From Embiotoca jacksoni (taxonomy: Eukaryota; Chordata; Actinopteri; Embiotocidae): DNA of 64,000 nt. Below, in pieces: positions 1 through 11,790 of the stretch. Both the position numbers and the translations under genes were made by a program. The stretch lies in contig JAKOON010000123.1 of the NCBI GenBank assembly GCA_022577435.1, positions 62,001 to 126,000 on the forward strand. The letters run 5' to 3'. The notes under the pieces are model-generated. The model saw only the letters and a list, made by a program, of their open reading frames with translations, had not been told where the DNA came from and ran no database searches. How positions within the stretch are numbered: position 1 is the first letter of the stretch; each line of letters starts with the position of its first letter.

Positions 1-624
1 CAACTTATTAGTCTCTTCGCACTGACAATTGTGTTAACAGAGGCTGAGAGCGGAGAGGAGTCGGAGGGAGTGTGAAAGCGGCGGCCACATTGATTATATG
101 TTTGCCTCTCTTTGTCTCACTGGTATGTTCCAAGTCCAAAAAGAATGCAGGTCTTCAAACACCTTTCAAATGATTGTCGCAGGGAAACAGACCTGGAAAT
201 GGAATAAGCGACGATCTATACGCGCGACCCCCGTTGTTTGCATATTCTGCAAGTGATAAACCGCAGAGAAACTCACGATATAGGACGGATCTATCGAAAC
301 GAGTTATAAAACACAAGCTTGACTTATTATCACCTTGATGAAAGTCCTCCCACTTTTCAGCTCTATTTTGGTTTCTCCCACCTTGCGAGGGAAACGTTTG
401 GATCCCGAGCAGCTCAATGCTACATTGGCTTTACTCACTGGGCGCAAATATCGTCTTTCTGTCGGAAGTTAGAAGATAAAATGCAACGGTTGAGCTCCCC
501 AAGCGTAGCGTGTCTATAGTCTGTTCTTCATGCTTGGTGATACCTGCACACCGACTCCAAGCTTCGAATAAATTCAAATTGGACAAAGTTTTAGTCGCAG
601 TAGAATCCTCATCTTTGTTTTTAG
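1..624. other. Non-coding unique sequence
   Basis: Moderately GC-rich single-copy-looking DNA. I see no convincing coding exon, RNA gene or mobile element. Short ORFs here lack codon structure or any recognisable motif. Confidence 0.5.
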
Positions 625-708
625 AATAGTCACTACACCTAGAAAAACATACAAAATGGCTGATACGATGAAAACATGGCGATGAACACATCAGGACAAC
701 ATAAAACG
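625..708 (+). other. Exon-like interval, non-coding or 5' UTR (tentative)
   Basis: An 84-nt stretch lies between a good acceptor (pyrimidine-rich tract ending tttgtttttag) and a good donor (acg then gtaagtt). It contains only a 9-codon ATG reading frame, so if transcribed it would be a 5' UTR or lncRNA exon. Acceptor/donor pairs this close arise by chance in AT-rich DNA, so this is a pointer, not a gene call. Confidence 0.2.
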
Positions 709-784
709 GTAAGTTCCAATAGCATCGAACCAACATGTGAAGTAAACGGTGAATTAGTCTGCCCTCACATATCACCTCTTCACC

Positions 785-905
785 TCAGTGGTCCCAAAAA
801 GCTTCATAATTTCCTTCCTGTTCACACACACCAATGGTGACAGAGTTTTGCTTTAACATTGGGATGGGATGAACAGGGAATTGAACCGGCAACTTCACGA
901 CGAGT
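785..905 (-). repeat. Possible tRNA-derived SINE relic
   Basis: Read on the minus strand, the segment has a B-box/T-loop-like string (ttgccggttcaattccc). It is followed by a body with ccattggtgtgtgtgaa, which resembles the central part of fish V-type SINEs, and a tail related to the 'gctttttgggacc' type of ending. Divergence is high and there is no clear poly-A or target-site duplication. The assignment rests on resemblance only. Confidence 0.35.
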
Positions 906-3839
906 GGGCAACGTGCGACAGAAGTGGACGGGCTCGCCTCCGACGGCGTCGCGGCGACAGCGAGGGAAGTGTGTGTGGCGAGGACGGTGTGGGAAGCTGT
1001 GACAGCCGGCCCCGGCCTGAATACCAATTAGCATGTTCCTTGCATGTGGTCTCAGCTGGTTGCCCATAAAGAAGCCGCACACACACACTTGCAATTCCCC
1101 CAGCACCTATTTCTTGCCGAACCTCGTACAGATGTGGCGTGTCCAAGAGGCAAGCTGTGATTTTCCATGCTGTAATGGCTATTTTTATAGCGGCGCGAAG
1201 AAGGAGATCTCTCCTTAACACCCCCCCCTCCACCCCCCACACACCCCTTAAAACCCCTCAAAATCACAGTCTCACTCAGAAGATTGTTCTCTGCAGCTCC
1301 CTCTCTAGCTTTGTCTCCGATTCCTTCCTTTGCCCTCCTTCTCTCTCTCTCACTCACTCTCGCACACACACCAATCATCGGGCTCAGCAATGACAAAAGG
1401 AGATTCAGAGTCCCAAGTGGGTGACATTTGACCCGTTGCTGCGGCCCAGTCGTACACGGGGAGGGTGGTGGCGGTGGCGGTGGTGGTGGAGGGACTCGGG
1501 GAGAGCAGCCAGGCGTACAGAAGTGCCCAGAACAGGGAACACAGGGCGCGCAAAGCCTCTTGAAAGGTCTCTGCACCAGTCAGGCTCAACATAACCCGAA
1601 GACGATATACAGTATGGCCAAAAAAAACAACAAAAAAGACCTCGTGCTTACGGTCTGTGGGCGTCGTAGAGTCGTAGTCGCGAGCATGACTTAACTGATT
1701 AAGCCTCGCTTGGTCTGCGTTGTTACGTAATAACCACATTAATGGCTAGTTACTGTGGTGTAAATGTTAATTATAATGGCAAAACGTTCAATTTGAGGTA
1801 CTTTATGAGGAAAATGTACGATTTCACGTTGAACGTAAACGGACCGACGGATGGCGGTTTTCCTCTTCAGGAAGTGCACTGTACTTCACTAGGAGCTATC
1901 AGGAGGGTTGTTAAATCACAGAGGCCATTGTACCAAAATAGACCAAAAAAAAAAAAAAAAAAAAAAAAAGGGGGTGTGGGGGGGAGGCATTCACTGTATA
2001 TTATGTGCCATCTTCTGTCGGAGATCTCCTGTGTACACATACCTTGAGCCGGAGCCTGGAGATGCTGTGTTTACATGCGCGCGGATCAATAGGCGAGGCG
2101 ATTCTCCTGCAGCTCCAAGAAAAGAAGCCCGGGAGTCGGGGCGGTTGTGCGTTAACAAAACAAAGGCGATGCAGAGAGGCAACCCTTGAACCCCGCACTC
2201 GCACAAGCAGCAGACACCTTTAGCTATATTATGTCGACTAACGGGCGCATGTGGGAGTTTGCTTTGTTGTCTGCGAAAGTCTGCTCTTTAAAATAAAGAC
2301 TGGCAGCGTGCTGGAGCTTCCACGTTGATTCCTATTTCCTTCGTAACCTCTTTTTTTTTTACTCGCCGTCATCTATCATCCCCTCTTTTTTATTTTTTTT
2401 CCTTTTCATTTTGTCTTTAACATTCTCCTCGCCTTCAATATTTTCAGCATGAGCTCCTCAGAGTCTTCCTGTCACCCTCACCTCCCGCTCTCTTCGGCTC
2501 CGTTTCCTCAGTCTCTCTCAGTTTCTCTCCTCGGCTGACGAACTTGTTCTGACTGCAGCGGGGAGGGAGGACTAAAATATAGGCTGAGGATTCCTGTAAT
2601 GAAATGTTGATGTCGGGTTGTAACAGTGAACAAGGGGCCTCTCGGACGCTGTCCACCGGTCTGCTGCTGATGGCGTTAACAGCCACCTGCTGCCTGTAGC
2701 TGCAAATGACTCTTTTTTTTCCGCTTAAAAGGAGCGATGTTAACAAAATCTTTTCAACAAATGATAGAAAAATAATGAACGTTTGCATTTTTAACCTTTG
2801 CGCGCGCACACCGGCCATTTCCCTGAAACTCCTCGGGATTACGTTTGTAATCCTAAACGGGACGGGTTTAAACACGGCGTGGACAAAACATTACAGACTT
2901 GCATTTTCTCCCTGCGCGTGTCCACATCTCACAAATGATTCTGAAACTGGAGCGCATGCTGCCGGGAGTTGAGAAGAGGTCAGTCTCGCCCCCCCGCCCC
3001 CACCGCATAATCGTTGTGTTGGAGTGTCTGATTGTATTAGAGCTGAGTGAATAACAGTAGCTGGCAGAAATAGCATCATGTTTTGAACTATCGGTGCAAT
3101 TCGTAGCCTCGCGACTGACTCAGTTTGTATTCATTCTCCCACACTCTCTCTCTCCTGCAACGCTGCTTTTTCCCTCCACGGCGGCTGAAGGACGAGCGCG
3201 CAGCCGAAATCAAGAATGGATCCATTCACCGCGCGGCCGCCGTCGCCATCGAACGGTGGGTTTACCGCACATGACGAGCAGCAGCGGCCGTTTGTCAAGC
3301 AAACGTCAGGGTGGAATTAATGCTAAAACTATTAAAGCGGTTGATTAATAAAAAAAAAAAATAAAAATTGTCAAGCGGCTGCGACTTCTTATTTTCTCTC
3401 GTTTCAGACCACTTTGTAGTGAAATTGGAACATGCTCGGTTTTGTAGACTACAGAGCATCTTCACGGCGTCTCTCTTCCAGGCGGCCGCAAAAGGTCAGA
3501 GGAGAGAAAGACTGCCGGTCCCTTCAATCCGTACGCGAGCGGTGCTCGGGGAACACTGGCACGTCCATGTCATGTCCTCCACTCTGAGTAAGAGCTTTTC
3601 CCCTCTGGCAGGCGACGGAGAGGACCAGAGTGACAACTCAATCGTTTTAAAAAAACCTCTTTTGAGCCTTCGCCTATTAACATGTTAAACAGTAAGGACA
3701 TGTGAGTAATAGAAGCCATCGTCCCCGAAGGGAATTTGTTAGGAAGGACGGGTTGCGTAATACGTCGTCTTAAAAGTTGTCCGACGTCGTTTTAAGTCAA
3801 ACATTATGTTGTTTTACGGCTTTTGCTGACGGGGCTTGG
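906..3839. other. CpG-containing non-coding region with simple repeats
   Basis: CpG-rich patches lie at about 900-1010, 2050-2230 and 3180-3300, with no associated splice-bounded ORF. Simple sequence includes a C/A-rich tract (1218-1260), a GGTGGC-type tract (1462-1500), a 25-A run (1945-1969) immediately followed by a G-rich run, and several T runs. The 174-codon minus ORF across 1052-1576 is a product of low complexity (polyproline and arginine). Nothing else can be supported. Confidence 0.5.
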
Positions 3840-4085
3840 ATGTACTGTATGTGGAGATAAAAAAAAAAATACAGGTTGACTGTCACATGTCTGAGAACTC
3901 TGCATGTAAAATGCAGAGTGACATTTGACAAACGCAGCAGCGATAGTCCAAGAAAAAAATGATCTAAGGAGAAACTGATTTTTTTTTTTTTTCTGCTTTC
4001 TTTCATTTTACAGACTAAATCCACAAATAAAACCGATAAATCAAAAATATAAATGATCATTGGCTGCAGCCCTCGTTAAAATTGG
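3840..4085 (-). repeat. Fragment of an old fish interspersed repeat
   Basis: The end of the segment (ataaatgatcattggctgca, then gccct) matches the terminal part of a widespread fish non-autonomous repeat typified by '...aatgatcgttagttgcagccct'. The inner part contains the related 'gataaatcaaaaatat' string. Related fragments lie at 47.15 kb and 56.6-56.9 kb. The family assignment is from memory of its consensus. Confidence 0.4.
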
Positions 4086-5794
4086 TCATTCATGTAATTT
4101 TTTTTTAAAGAAAGTCTGTAAGACGTAATAGACTAGTAAGTAATTTTTGGAAATATTCTCACTCGATTTCTTGAATAATATCCGATGAAAAGATGGATTA
4201 CACTCTCAACGTTAGTCATCGCACAGTTAGCTCAGCATACAGACCGGAAACAAGGACAACGGGGAAACCAATTTGCCAAAGCCGCGCCTCAAACGCTTCA
4301 TAAACATGTTGCTCAAATGACTTCGAAGCTGCAATGTGATGAGAAAGTTGTGGTTTTACAGGTGTTGAGCTGCAGGAACAGAAACACGCGTAGAAGGGAA
4401 ATTCCCGTGAGGTCAAACTATTTCTTCAAATGACATATTTGCTGTTCCCGCGTTTCCGCTGAATAAGAAACAGCAGATGTTTGAACCCGACGAAATGCAG
4501 AACGTATCGAGATGACACGTTGAACAAGAATGCGACACGCGGTGAGAATCGCGCGCTATTCATGCGATAGCGCCAGAGAGCATGTAAATGCAGCAGTCCG
4601 CCGCTCACGTTGCCATCGAGACGCGTAATCACTGTTTAACGTTTAAACGGGGAAGAGGGGGCCGACGAGCAGAATAAACAGCCTGCGCGGAGCGAGGTTC
4701 GCTCGGCAACAACTGGGTGCCGTTTATGAATATGTATGATGTAACAAACGCCCAGGAGCTGACCTACTTCTGCGTCTCCTCCGCTCATGACTTGGTCCCC
4801 CTTCCGGGGGAACTCTGTCGTCTTGCAACATATTGTAATAGCGGGAAGCATGCGACGCTCGTGTGCAAATCAACACGCTCCCGTTCGATGGTTTCGCAAG
4901 TGACGATCACCTTGCGCTGAGGGGAAGGCGGTTAATACGCGGCCGAGCAGCTGCGGGGATATTCAGGACCTGGTAATGGCAGGTTACGCATTCGCGGCAC
5001 ACACACGCATACCGATGTGACTTTTGACAAGTTTATCTTTTTTTTTTTTTTTTTTTTGCTCACTGAAATTCAGATCAAAAACGGAAATCTGTACCGGCTC
5101 TAAGGGAGTCACGTCAGGAAAAAAAAAAAAAAAAAAAAAGAAGAAAGAAAGAAAAACCACTAATGTTTGAATGTTTCCTTAAGTAGCCAAGTGATACGAA
5201 TGCAAAGAGATGCAGGAAATTGACTAAACGTGTGATGGACAAGTATGCACACACAAAAAAAAGAGCTCTCGACATAACTGGGGCTGCACACTGGAGACTT
5301 CTCGTCTGCTCCATCTCATAAAATATCTTTATCCGGGATCATCTTGGTACGGTGCCAAACGCGGTTAGCTTCAGGACCCGGGAAAGAAAAAAAAAAAAAG
5401 ATATATCTTTCAGACAACATAAAAGACGGAAAGTTGGCAGCCGCTCAAATCAGACTTCCAACATTTGGTAAGTGAAAACGGGCTAATTTGGTGCATCCCT
5501 CTCGAATGGTTGCGATCCAATAAATTCCTCCGGTGACTATTGAAACGCCAACAAGGGCGAGAAGCGAATCATTTCAACCTTCTCGACATGCCTAATGGAA
5601 GAAGAGAGAAAACAGTAACTCGCGCTATATGGCGAAGAGGAAGCCGGGTTCACTTTTCCACCCCGCTCCTCTCTCGACTCTCCCCGTTGCACCTTCCGCC
5701 GATCGAGCACTCAAGGTGAGGCACAATTATGTCTCAAGGACGCGCCGCCCTCAGCCGGGGTCGGAGGCCTCGCCGAGCACCACGTTAATGGCAA
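4086..5794. other. Non-coding unique sequence with A/T runs
   Basis: This contains a 20-T run (5038-5057) and a 21-A run (5119-5139) about 60 bp apart, plus CpG-rich patches near 4500-4960. A short exon-like interval (about 5414-5467, plus strand, ctttcag to gtaagtg) is bounded by splice-like signals but has no identifiable product. I see no gene. Confidence 0.45.
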
Positions 5795-6120
5795 AACCCC
5801 TCCTGTTTAACATTTCACATCTAATTTGGAAAAGTGCTGAACAGAGGCTTTAATTAACATCAGGGTCCCCCCCCTTGCCAAGGTTTGTAACCCGCCAGGG
5901 CGCCAATCCCCGCGCTCTCTTCCACATTGAAGATCCGCGGCCTCGCATGCCAATTCATTTGTTTGAGTGCTGGGATGCATTGGCGTAGAAAAAGCTCCCC
6001 GGTCGCCCCGTTGCAGACCGGGGGGACACGGTGAAGCGCTGGTATGTGGGAGACGGAGGTGTAGGAGTGCAACGCATGGAGGGAGCTGCTAATGCCTTCT
6101 TGAATTAGCAACTTGAAGTT
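5795..6120. promoter_or_regulatory. Enhancer-like block (candidate conserved non-coding element)
   Basis: A unique, repeat-free segment has several homeodomain-type cores (tctaatttgg, gctttaattaac, ccaattcatttg, gaattagc) mixed with GC-rich spacers. This composition is common in vertebrate developmental enhancers. Function and conservation are inferred; no alignment was possible. Confidence 0.3.
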
Positions 6121-7470
6121 TAGCAGCAGAACAACGATGTGAGCTTTACACGAGAATAAACGTTAGGGTTCAAGAAAACCCTCTTCATAAGATATGTAGG
6201 GTTGTCACGACTGTGAAATTATAGTTGATAAATGTCATTGTTGATTCAGTGGTTTATGCCATAATTAAAGCATAAGTCATTAAAAGAACACCATTCGAAC
6301 CTCAAACAAAAAGTTTCATCCTGCTGTTTTTATACTTTTGAAGAAAAACAAATTCGAGCAATTATGTAATAATTGTGTCCGGTCTAAAAGATATGTGATG
6401 TAAACATCTTGTCATAAATGCCTACCCAGAACTATCGCTCCCCGTTACGTGGTTATCGAGTTCATGCACTATTTTTAGAGATGCCCTCACATCTTTAGAG
6501 GCAACCTCACTAAATTAGATCAAAGTGAGCCCTTCCTCACAGCGTCCATCTGAACGAAGCTAATTTGTTGATACTACTTACAGCAGCAACATCTAAACAA
6601 GTAGCATGACAAAAAAAAACAAGGTTTTCTCCGAGTTTATGGTTGTTGGTGGGTCAACTTCGACATTAGGGGTTTCCCACGGTGTTTTATGGTGTAGGTG
6701 GACCACCTGGCCTGAAGACCTTCTCCGCTAACGTCAGCTCGAAACATATTATCGAGGAGCGAGGGCAGCAGAGCACAGCACGCGCCAGTCTGTTATGAGT
6801 TTGTGCTATTTAGGCGGGCATCAACTAACTAAAATGATCGCAAGACAAACCACATCAGATTTCAGGGAATTTTCAGCCCGGCTGAACAGTTTCCTGGTAA
6901 TAAAGCTTTGGGCACCGCGAGCAAAATGAGTATTTGTGGCGAGACGACCGAACACTGTAGGTTACACTGACCCCTAATTACAAATTAGATATTAATCCGG
7001 ACATTTTCTCAACGGGTTGAAGATGAAAAATCAAAATGCAAATTCAAGACATTTGACTAAATACAGTACAAGGGAAGCAAAAGAGCTCGGGCGCTCCAGG
7101 CCCGCTTGGGCCAAACGGGAGGGGACGGTGCAAAACCTGGTCAACCAAAAGACTCTCTGTGACACTCCCCCGACCGCGGTGAGTCAAAACACTGAACAGA
7201 GAAAATCCTCGCTGCACCTCAGGAAAATACCACCGCGCCTGCACGAAGCTAGAAGCCAGAGCATTGACAAATCTGCTTCCTGATACCCATTTAACAGGAT
7301 ATGAGGGGGTTGATTAAAAAAAAACAACAACAAAAAAGTTTGCTCCTGAGGATTCAGAAAAAGGATCCGGAGTGCCAGTTAGCGGCTTATAATCTGTGGC
7401 GGACATGGACTCTTTGCATGCGCTTTGCAGGGCAGCTCAAACTGCACCGTGGATCCAAACCAGCGTCGTT
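6121..7470. other. Non-coding unique sequence; homeodomain-motif cluster at 6960-7010
   Basis: There is no coding or RNA gene I can support. Around 6970-7000 the sequence ctaattacaaattag is followed by attaatcc, giving two TAATTA-type cores and one TAATCC (OTX/PITX-type) core within about 30 bp. The rest is ordinary AT-rich DNA. Confidence 0.4.
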
Positions 7471-7600
7471 AAGTAGGTAGGTATTTACTTTATTAATCCC
7501 TGAGGGAAATTTTTTTTTTCGCTACAGCAGCATACAGAAGCAATAAGATAATAATATAAATAATAGAATAAAATAATAGAATAATAGAAGTGCTGCGGAG
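7470..7600 (-). repeat. LINE 3' tail relic
   Basis: On the minus strand the sequence reads aaatttccctcagggattaa followed by taaagta. This is the characteristic end of a widespread fish non-LTR retrotransposon/SINE 3' tail ('...ccctcggggatcaataaagta'). It is followed on the plus strand by an ata/aata-rich stretch often seen with this tail. No coding part of the element remains; the copy is 5'-truncated. Confidence 0.55.
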
Positions 7601-8165
7601 GGGCACGCGCTCAGCTAAAAACAGATGAGTTGAGCACAAAGTGTCGAGCCGACGAAAGCGAACGGAGTCAGCTGTAGCTCAGCGAGGAAACAACTGAAAT
7701 AGGACCAGCGATGCCAGCACCACGGACAGCACCGGTTCGCCCCGTCTAAGTCAGCACCACGGAGAGCGCTTGCTGAGCAGGCACAAAGGAAAACGGAGCA
7801 CGCAGTAAAAACAAAACAAAAAAAAAGGCTGGGCCGGTCGCTCACTGAGCACCCGGCAATATAACGCCACCGTAAACACACATTCTCTGCATCCTGTTCC
7901 TTTATGCCAGCTTGGATTTACACAACGTTTAACCGGGGGTGGGGGGGTCTGAAGAGTTGGACTTGTGTCTGGTAGGTAGGTAGTAGACGTGGTAGTAGAC
8001 GTGGCGTGTTGCTGCGCAGCCCTTTCAGGGGACACGGTGAAGAACTCCATCCTGTCTGCTTCTGTACATGAAGTCATTTCTGCAGACTCTGAGCGCCGCG
8101 ATGCTAATGTCTCCCCACATGAGGCCTTTTCAGGACATGTCAGACAAATCAGCAAAATAGAGGCC

Positions 8166-8166
8166 A

Positions 8167-8201
<35 letters not shown>

Positions 8202-8311
8202 CAAACATGCACGTGAGCACACAAACACACAGACATGCTGACACACACACACACACACACACGCTGACACACACACACGCTGACACACACACATGCTGAC
8301 ACACACACAGC
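8166..8311. repeat. Compound (GA)n and (CA)n array with 'gctgacacac' units
   Basis: A GA tract (about 8166-8202) is followed by CA tracts interrupted periodically by 'gctga' or 'tgctga', giving short tandem units of about 16-18 bp. The overlapping 296-codon minus ORF (8149-9039) is translated repeat, not a gene. Confidence 0.9.
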
Positions 8312-8371
8312 TGTGCATTGAGATAACAACAAAGAAAAAGCCTGTGAATGTGACAGAGCAACACTGAGTCA

Positions 8372-8390
8372 GGGGGGGGGGGGGGGGGGG
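8372..8390. repeat. G19 run
   Basis: Nineteen consecutive G on the plus strand, followed by further G-rich sequence to about 8465. It could form G-quadruplex structure and is prone to length errors in sequencing. Confidence 0.9.
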
Positions 8391-8559
8391 TGTTAATGCG
8401 GTGGAGGGGGAGGGGGGGTCTGTGTGTTTTTGTGTGTATTGGGGGAGTGTGAGGGGGTGTGGGGGGCATTAAGAAGCCCGGGAGATGTTTTTCTGGAAAG
8501 TGGCTGGTTTGGAGAGGCAGCAGCTGCTGTTGGACTAAAGTGAGCGTCACCGACTGTCT

Positions 8560-8960
8560 CATCGAAGCAACGCCACCATCAGCAGAGCGAGGGCGCTGCC
8601 GAGCGAAGCGGCGCGCTCCGCCAGCCTCCATGCGCCCCGAAGGAGGGAGCGAGGAGGGGGGGGGGGGGGGGGGGGGGGGGGGAAGCGAGGAGGAGGGGGG
8701 TTGGGTTGGTGGAGACGAGCCTGGTGACCTATAGTCCTCCCAGAGGCAGCAGCTCCCTGCGAATACGCTGTATATACTGTACGTCCGCGGTCCCCGACAT
8801 ATATCTCCACACTGCATCAGTGTAATCGGGGGGAAGGAGGACGAAGGGGAAGAACGACAAGTGTGAGTCAAGTCGTCACGCAACGGCTGCCGATCCACTC
8901 CGGGATAGCTCTCACCAGCCCCAGAGCGCTGCTCTTTATAGCAGCGAGCTCGGTTCTGAC
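8560..8960 (-). promoter_or_regulatory. CpG-rich stretch with TATA-like box (candidate promoter)
   Basis: The stretch is CpG-rich and contains a minus-strand CTATAAAG at 8941-8934, with GC-rich sequence on both sides. A 27-G run (8656-8682) interrupts it. If it were a promoter, minus-strand transcription would start near 8905-8910. No downstream coding exon with matching splice sites was found, so promoter activity is speculative. Confidence 0.25.
8656..8682. repeat. G27 run
   Basis: Twenty-seven consecutive G, flanked by gaggag motifs. It is a strong candidate for quadruplex formation and for assembly length error. Confidence 0.9.
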
Positions 8961-8975
8961 ACACTCTCGCTCGCG

Positions 8976-9001
8976 CACACACACACACACACACACACAC
9001 A
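8976..9001. repeat. (CA)13 microsatellite
   Basis: A perfect CA array immediately beside a CpG-rich segment. Confidence 0.95.
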
Positions 9002-10761
9002 GTGAGAGGACGATGGCACTGCACCTGCATTTTGACCAACAGACAGACAGACAGCCAGTAGAAGCAGAAACAGATATCCTCCGTGATGCACGTTGCTGCT
9101 GCGCTTTGACATTACTCGTCAACTTGCCGTCAGTGTCTGCCTCGGCAGACGAGGACTTGACTGATTTATGGACCGTTCGGTTACAATTATGCAGGAATAT
9201 CTAATTACTGAACTTCTGCTTCGTATTTATTTCTACTGTACTCGTGCCAGTTATCCACAAAATTACACAAGCGCTTTAACATAACCAATCTATCTTTATT
9301 CCTCAAAGGAGCATTTTTTTTTCCTTTCTTTTTTCCCCCCCCGCGACAGACCCATCTGCCTCATTTACTTTTTACAACCGTCCTCAATCCCCACCGGGAC
9401 GACGAGCGCGGTACCTCCTTCTCTCCTGGCAGCGTCACAATCGCGATCAAAAGCTGCCCCGCGTGTGCGCGCATATGCTTGTTTGTGTGCATCAGGGACA
9501 AGTGTGGACAAAACAAATGGTGAAGCCAACACCGAACCCTCGTGTGTCAGTTAATTATTTATTTTTTTCAGTGCTCCAGATGCTGTCGCTGACTGAATGC
9601 ACAGCTTAAGACTTTGCTGAGGGCGGTGCTTTCTGAAGGCGTGCCGGCCCTTTAAATAATACTACAACTAAAGGCGAGGGACGGGGGCGGGGGGGAGCCA
9701 ACACTGATACAGCAGCCGCGGCCTGATGGCAATTATTTAGACGTCCACTTGCTAATTATAATAGAGGATGACAGGTGCCCAAAACAATTTGAGCGCAAAC
9801 TGCCTGTGAGCTTCTGCGTGTGGTTGTCTCCGCTTATGGTTACAGATAAAGATAGCCGAGCCAACGTCTCATCAAACAAGCGTCTCTTTCGCTTTCAGCT
9901 GCAACGTGCCGCAGATGATGCTTCGTGGTGAACGCCTTTGTTACGGAGATGCAGCGCGTTCGGTTGTTTCACCATTTACCCGAAGCTAATTGTAACAGGC
10001 CGGGTGCATACGTTTTATTAAAAAAAAAAGAAAAAAGTCTCGTTTGGAATCGAATCGCGAGTAGTTCGGGTGCTTTTACAGGGTGCACTACTTCGGCTTT
10101 CTCTCGTCTTTTCATCTGTTAATTATTTCACTGATGAAAATGAATGATTCATAATCTTTCCTGTAAATTGCCAGAAAATAAAAGGTAACTTCTTTCCAGC
10201 TGACAGGCGGAAACTTGAAGAAGGTCACTTGTGCAATCACAAAAGATGAAACAAAGAAGGGAATTATAACATTTGAGAGGCCGGTCTCACCAAATTCTTG
10301 GTATATTCTTGCTTGAGAAGCACCTCAAATGACGATATATCGTCAAAATAGTTGTAGATTCCTTTCCTCTTGTGTTCCAGCTCTAGTACAGACCCATGTT
10401 ACATTATATTCCAAGAAAGAAAACAACCCCAAATTGATCCCAAATAGGTTTTAAACCAAAAGACTGATCAGTATTGCGCAAAGAGGCGTAACATTGTAAA
10501 AGACTGCAATTCAACTTTCGGCTCGACTTGAGTCTTTCATTGTGAAGTCCTTAATATCAACAAAGGTGGCCAAAAAGAAACATAAATATATCATGCTGTG
10601 GAACCGCCGGTGAATTTCTGTAAGCTTTCTGCTGCCTCTTTTCTTTTTCTTTCAAGTCCTGATCAAAACCATCCGATCACATGTGCTCCCTACTTATATC
10701 CCAAAAGCCTTCTTACTGCCACACACTCAGAACCTTTTAACAAACATAAAAGACACGCAGC
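9002..10761. other. Non-coding region; homeodomain-motif block at 9725-9790
   Basis: I see no gene. The segment 9725-9790 packs ggcaattatttag, gctaattataatag and gatgacaggtgcc (the last combining TGACAG and CAGGTG cores) into about 60 bp of unique sequence, which is enhancer-like. The remainder is AT-rich single-copy DNA. Confidence 0.4.
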
Positions 10762-10784
10762 CACACACACACACACACACACAC
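10762..10784. repeat. (CA)n microsatellite
   Basis: A short uninterrupted CA array of about 11 units. Confidence 0.9.
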
Positions 10785-11097
10785 TAAGCTATCCACACAG
10801 GGAGCTGAGGGGAGACATTGAGCCTTCTCATGGGACTGAGGAAAGCAGGGGGCGGAGCCAGGAGGTGGAAGAGGGTACATCCAATCACCCAAATCAAGGC
10901 AGTTGACTGCTGAATAATGAATATAAATTGAATGCTCTTCACTTGCACGGGCCGTGCATGCCCGGCGGTAAGTGGGAGACGGAGCTGATGCGCAGCTATT
11001 GACGTGATGGGGGTGATCGCGGGGTGTGTTTATACACGCTTAAGATAGGACTGCATCACTTTGTGTCATTTTGTCTGCTTCTCTCCATTATTGCCTG

Positions 11098-11101
<4 letters not shown>

Positions 11102-11144
<43 letters not shown>
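11102..11144. repeat. (TG)n microsatellite
   Basis: A perfect TG array of about 21 units. A second one follows 155 bp downstream; between them is unique sequence. Confidence 0.95.
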
Positions 11145-11147
<3 letters not shown>

Positions 11148-11294
11148 TCTGTGTCTGTGAATGAGGCCTATTGACATCCTCTACTGTGACCCTCTGACTC
11201 CTGACAACTCCAATCAGTAGGATGAGCGGGAGGTGGTGTGAGTCCACAGCAAACTGTTATGCTGAGGGTGTGTGTGTGTGTCTCCATGAGGGGA

Positions 11295-11299
<5 letters not shown>

Positions 11300-11342
<43 letters not shown>
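11300..11342. repeat. (TG)n microsatellite
   Basis: A perfect TG array of about 21 units, preceded by a shorter TG tract (11268-11281). It explains the cysteine/valine-rich ORFs in this interval. Confidence 0.95.
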
Positions 11343-11346
<4 letters not shown>

Positions 11347-11465
11347 CAGAGAGTTCTGCACACAAATCAGTGCAACGCAGGTACGAAAGTTCACAAGAAG
11401 AGGCACGAAGCTGGCGTGATCCACTGTTTCGTGTACTTGCAGTGTGATCGAGAGGCGACCAACAG

Positions 11466-11790
11466 TGACGTCACCCGCTCGAGGCCGAAGTGATCATATT
11501 TGGACACGCTGGGGAGGAGTGAGCGGTGGATCTGAATGGGTCTGATCGGGAATCCGAGGACACCGAGCCCTGATAGCCGAAACCTGACTGCGCTGCAGGC
11601 CTGTCAATCAAAACAGACACGCCCCCCCCAAAATCACCTATAATTTCATATAGACCACCAGACAATTAATAGGAAGGAGTGAATTTAACGAACAACACCA
11701 AATGGACAAAAAAAACATTTATTTACTTTGAATTGGATGAGAGAAGTTGAATGGGAGCCTACGGAGACTCCCCTAACGGCACTCAGTGGT
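11466..11790 (-). mobile_element. Interspersed repeat family R1, copy A
   Basis: This shares a collinear set of blocks with copies at 30.7, 42.6 and 60.4 kb: gtgacgtcaccc, catatttggac, tctgatcgggaa, ggcctgtcaatcaaaa, a C-run, and gagaagttgaatgggag. It is in the reverse orientation relative to the 30.7 kb copy. No ORF or terminal repeat is apparent, so it behaves as a non-autonomous element. The block ggcctgtcaatca contains the PBX/PREP-type 10-mer at 11601-11610. Confidence 0.75.

Noticed and set aside
1052..1576. 174-codon minus-strand ORF
   Set aside because: Driven by CCACC/CT-rich low complexity giving polyproline and Arg-rich stretches; no splice context.
8149..9039. 296-codon minus-strand ORF
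   Set aside because: Composed of translated CA/GT arrays, a G27 run read as polyproline, and GA tracts; no domain or codon structure.
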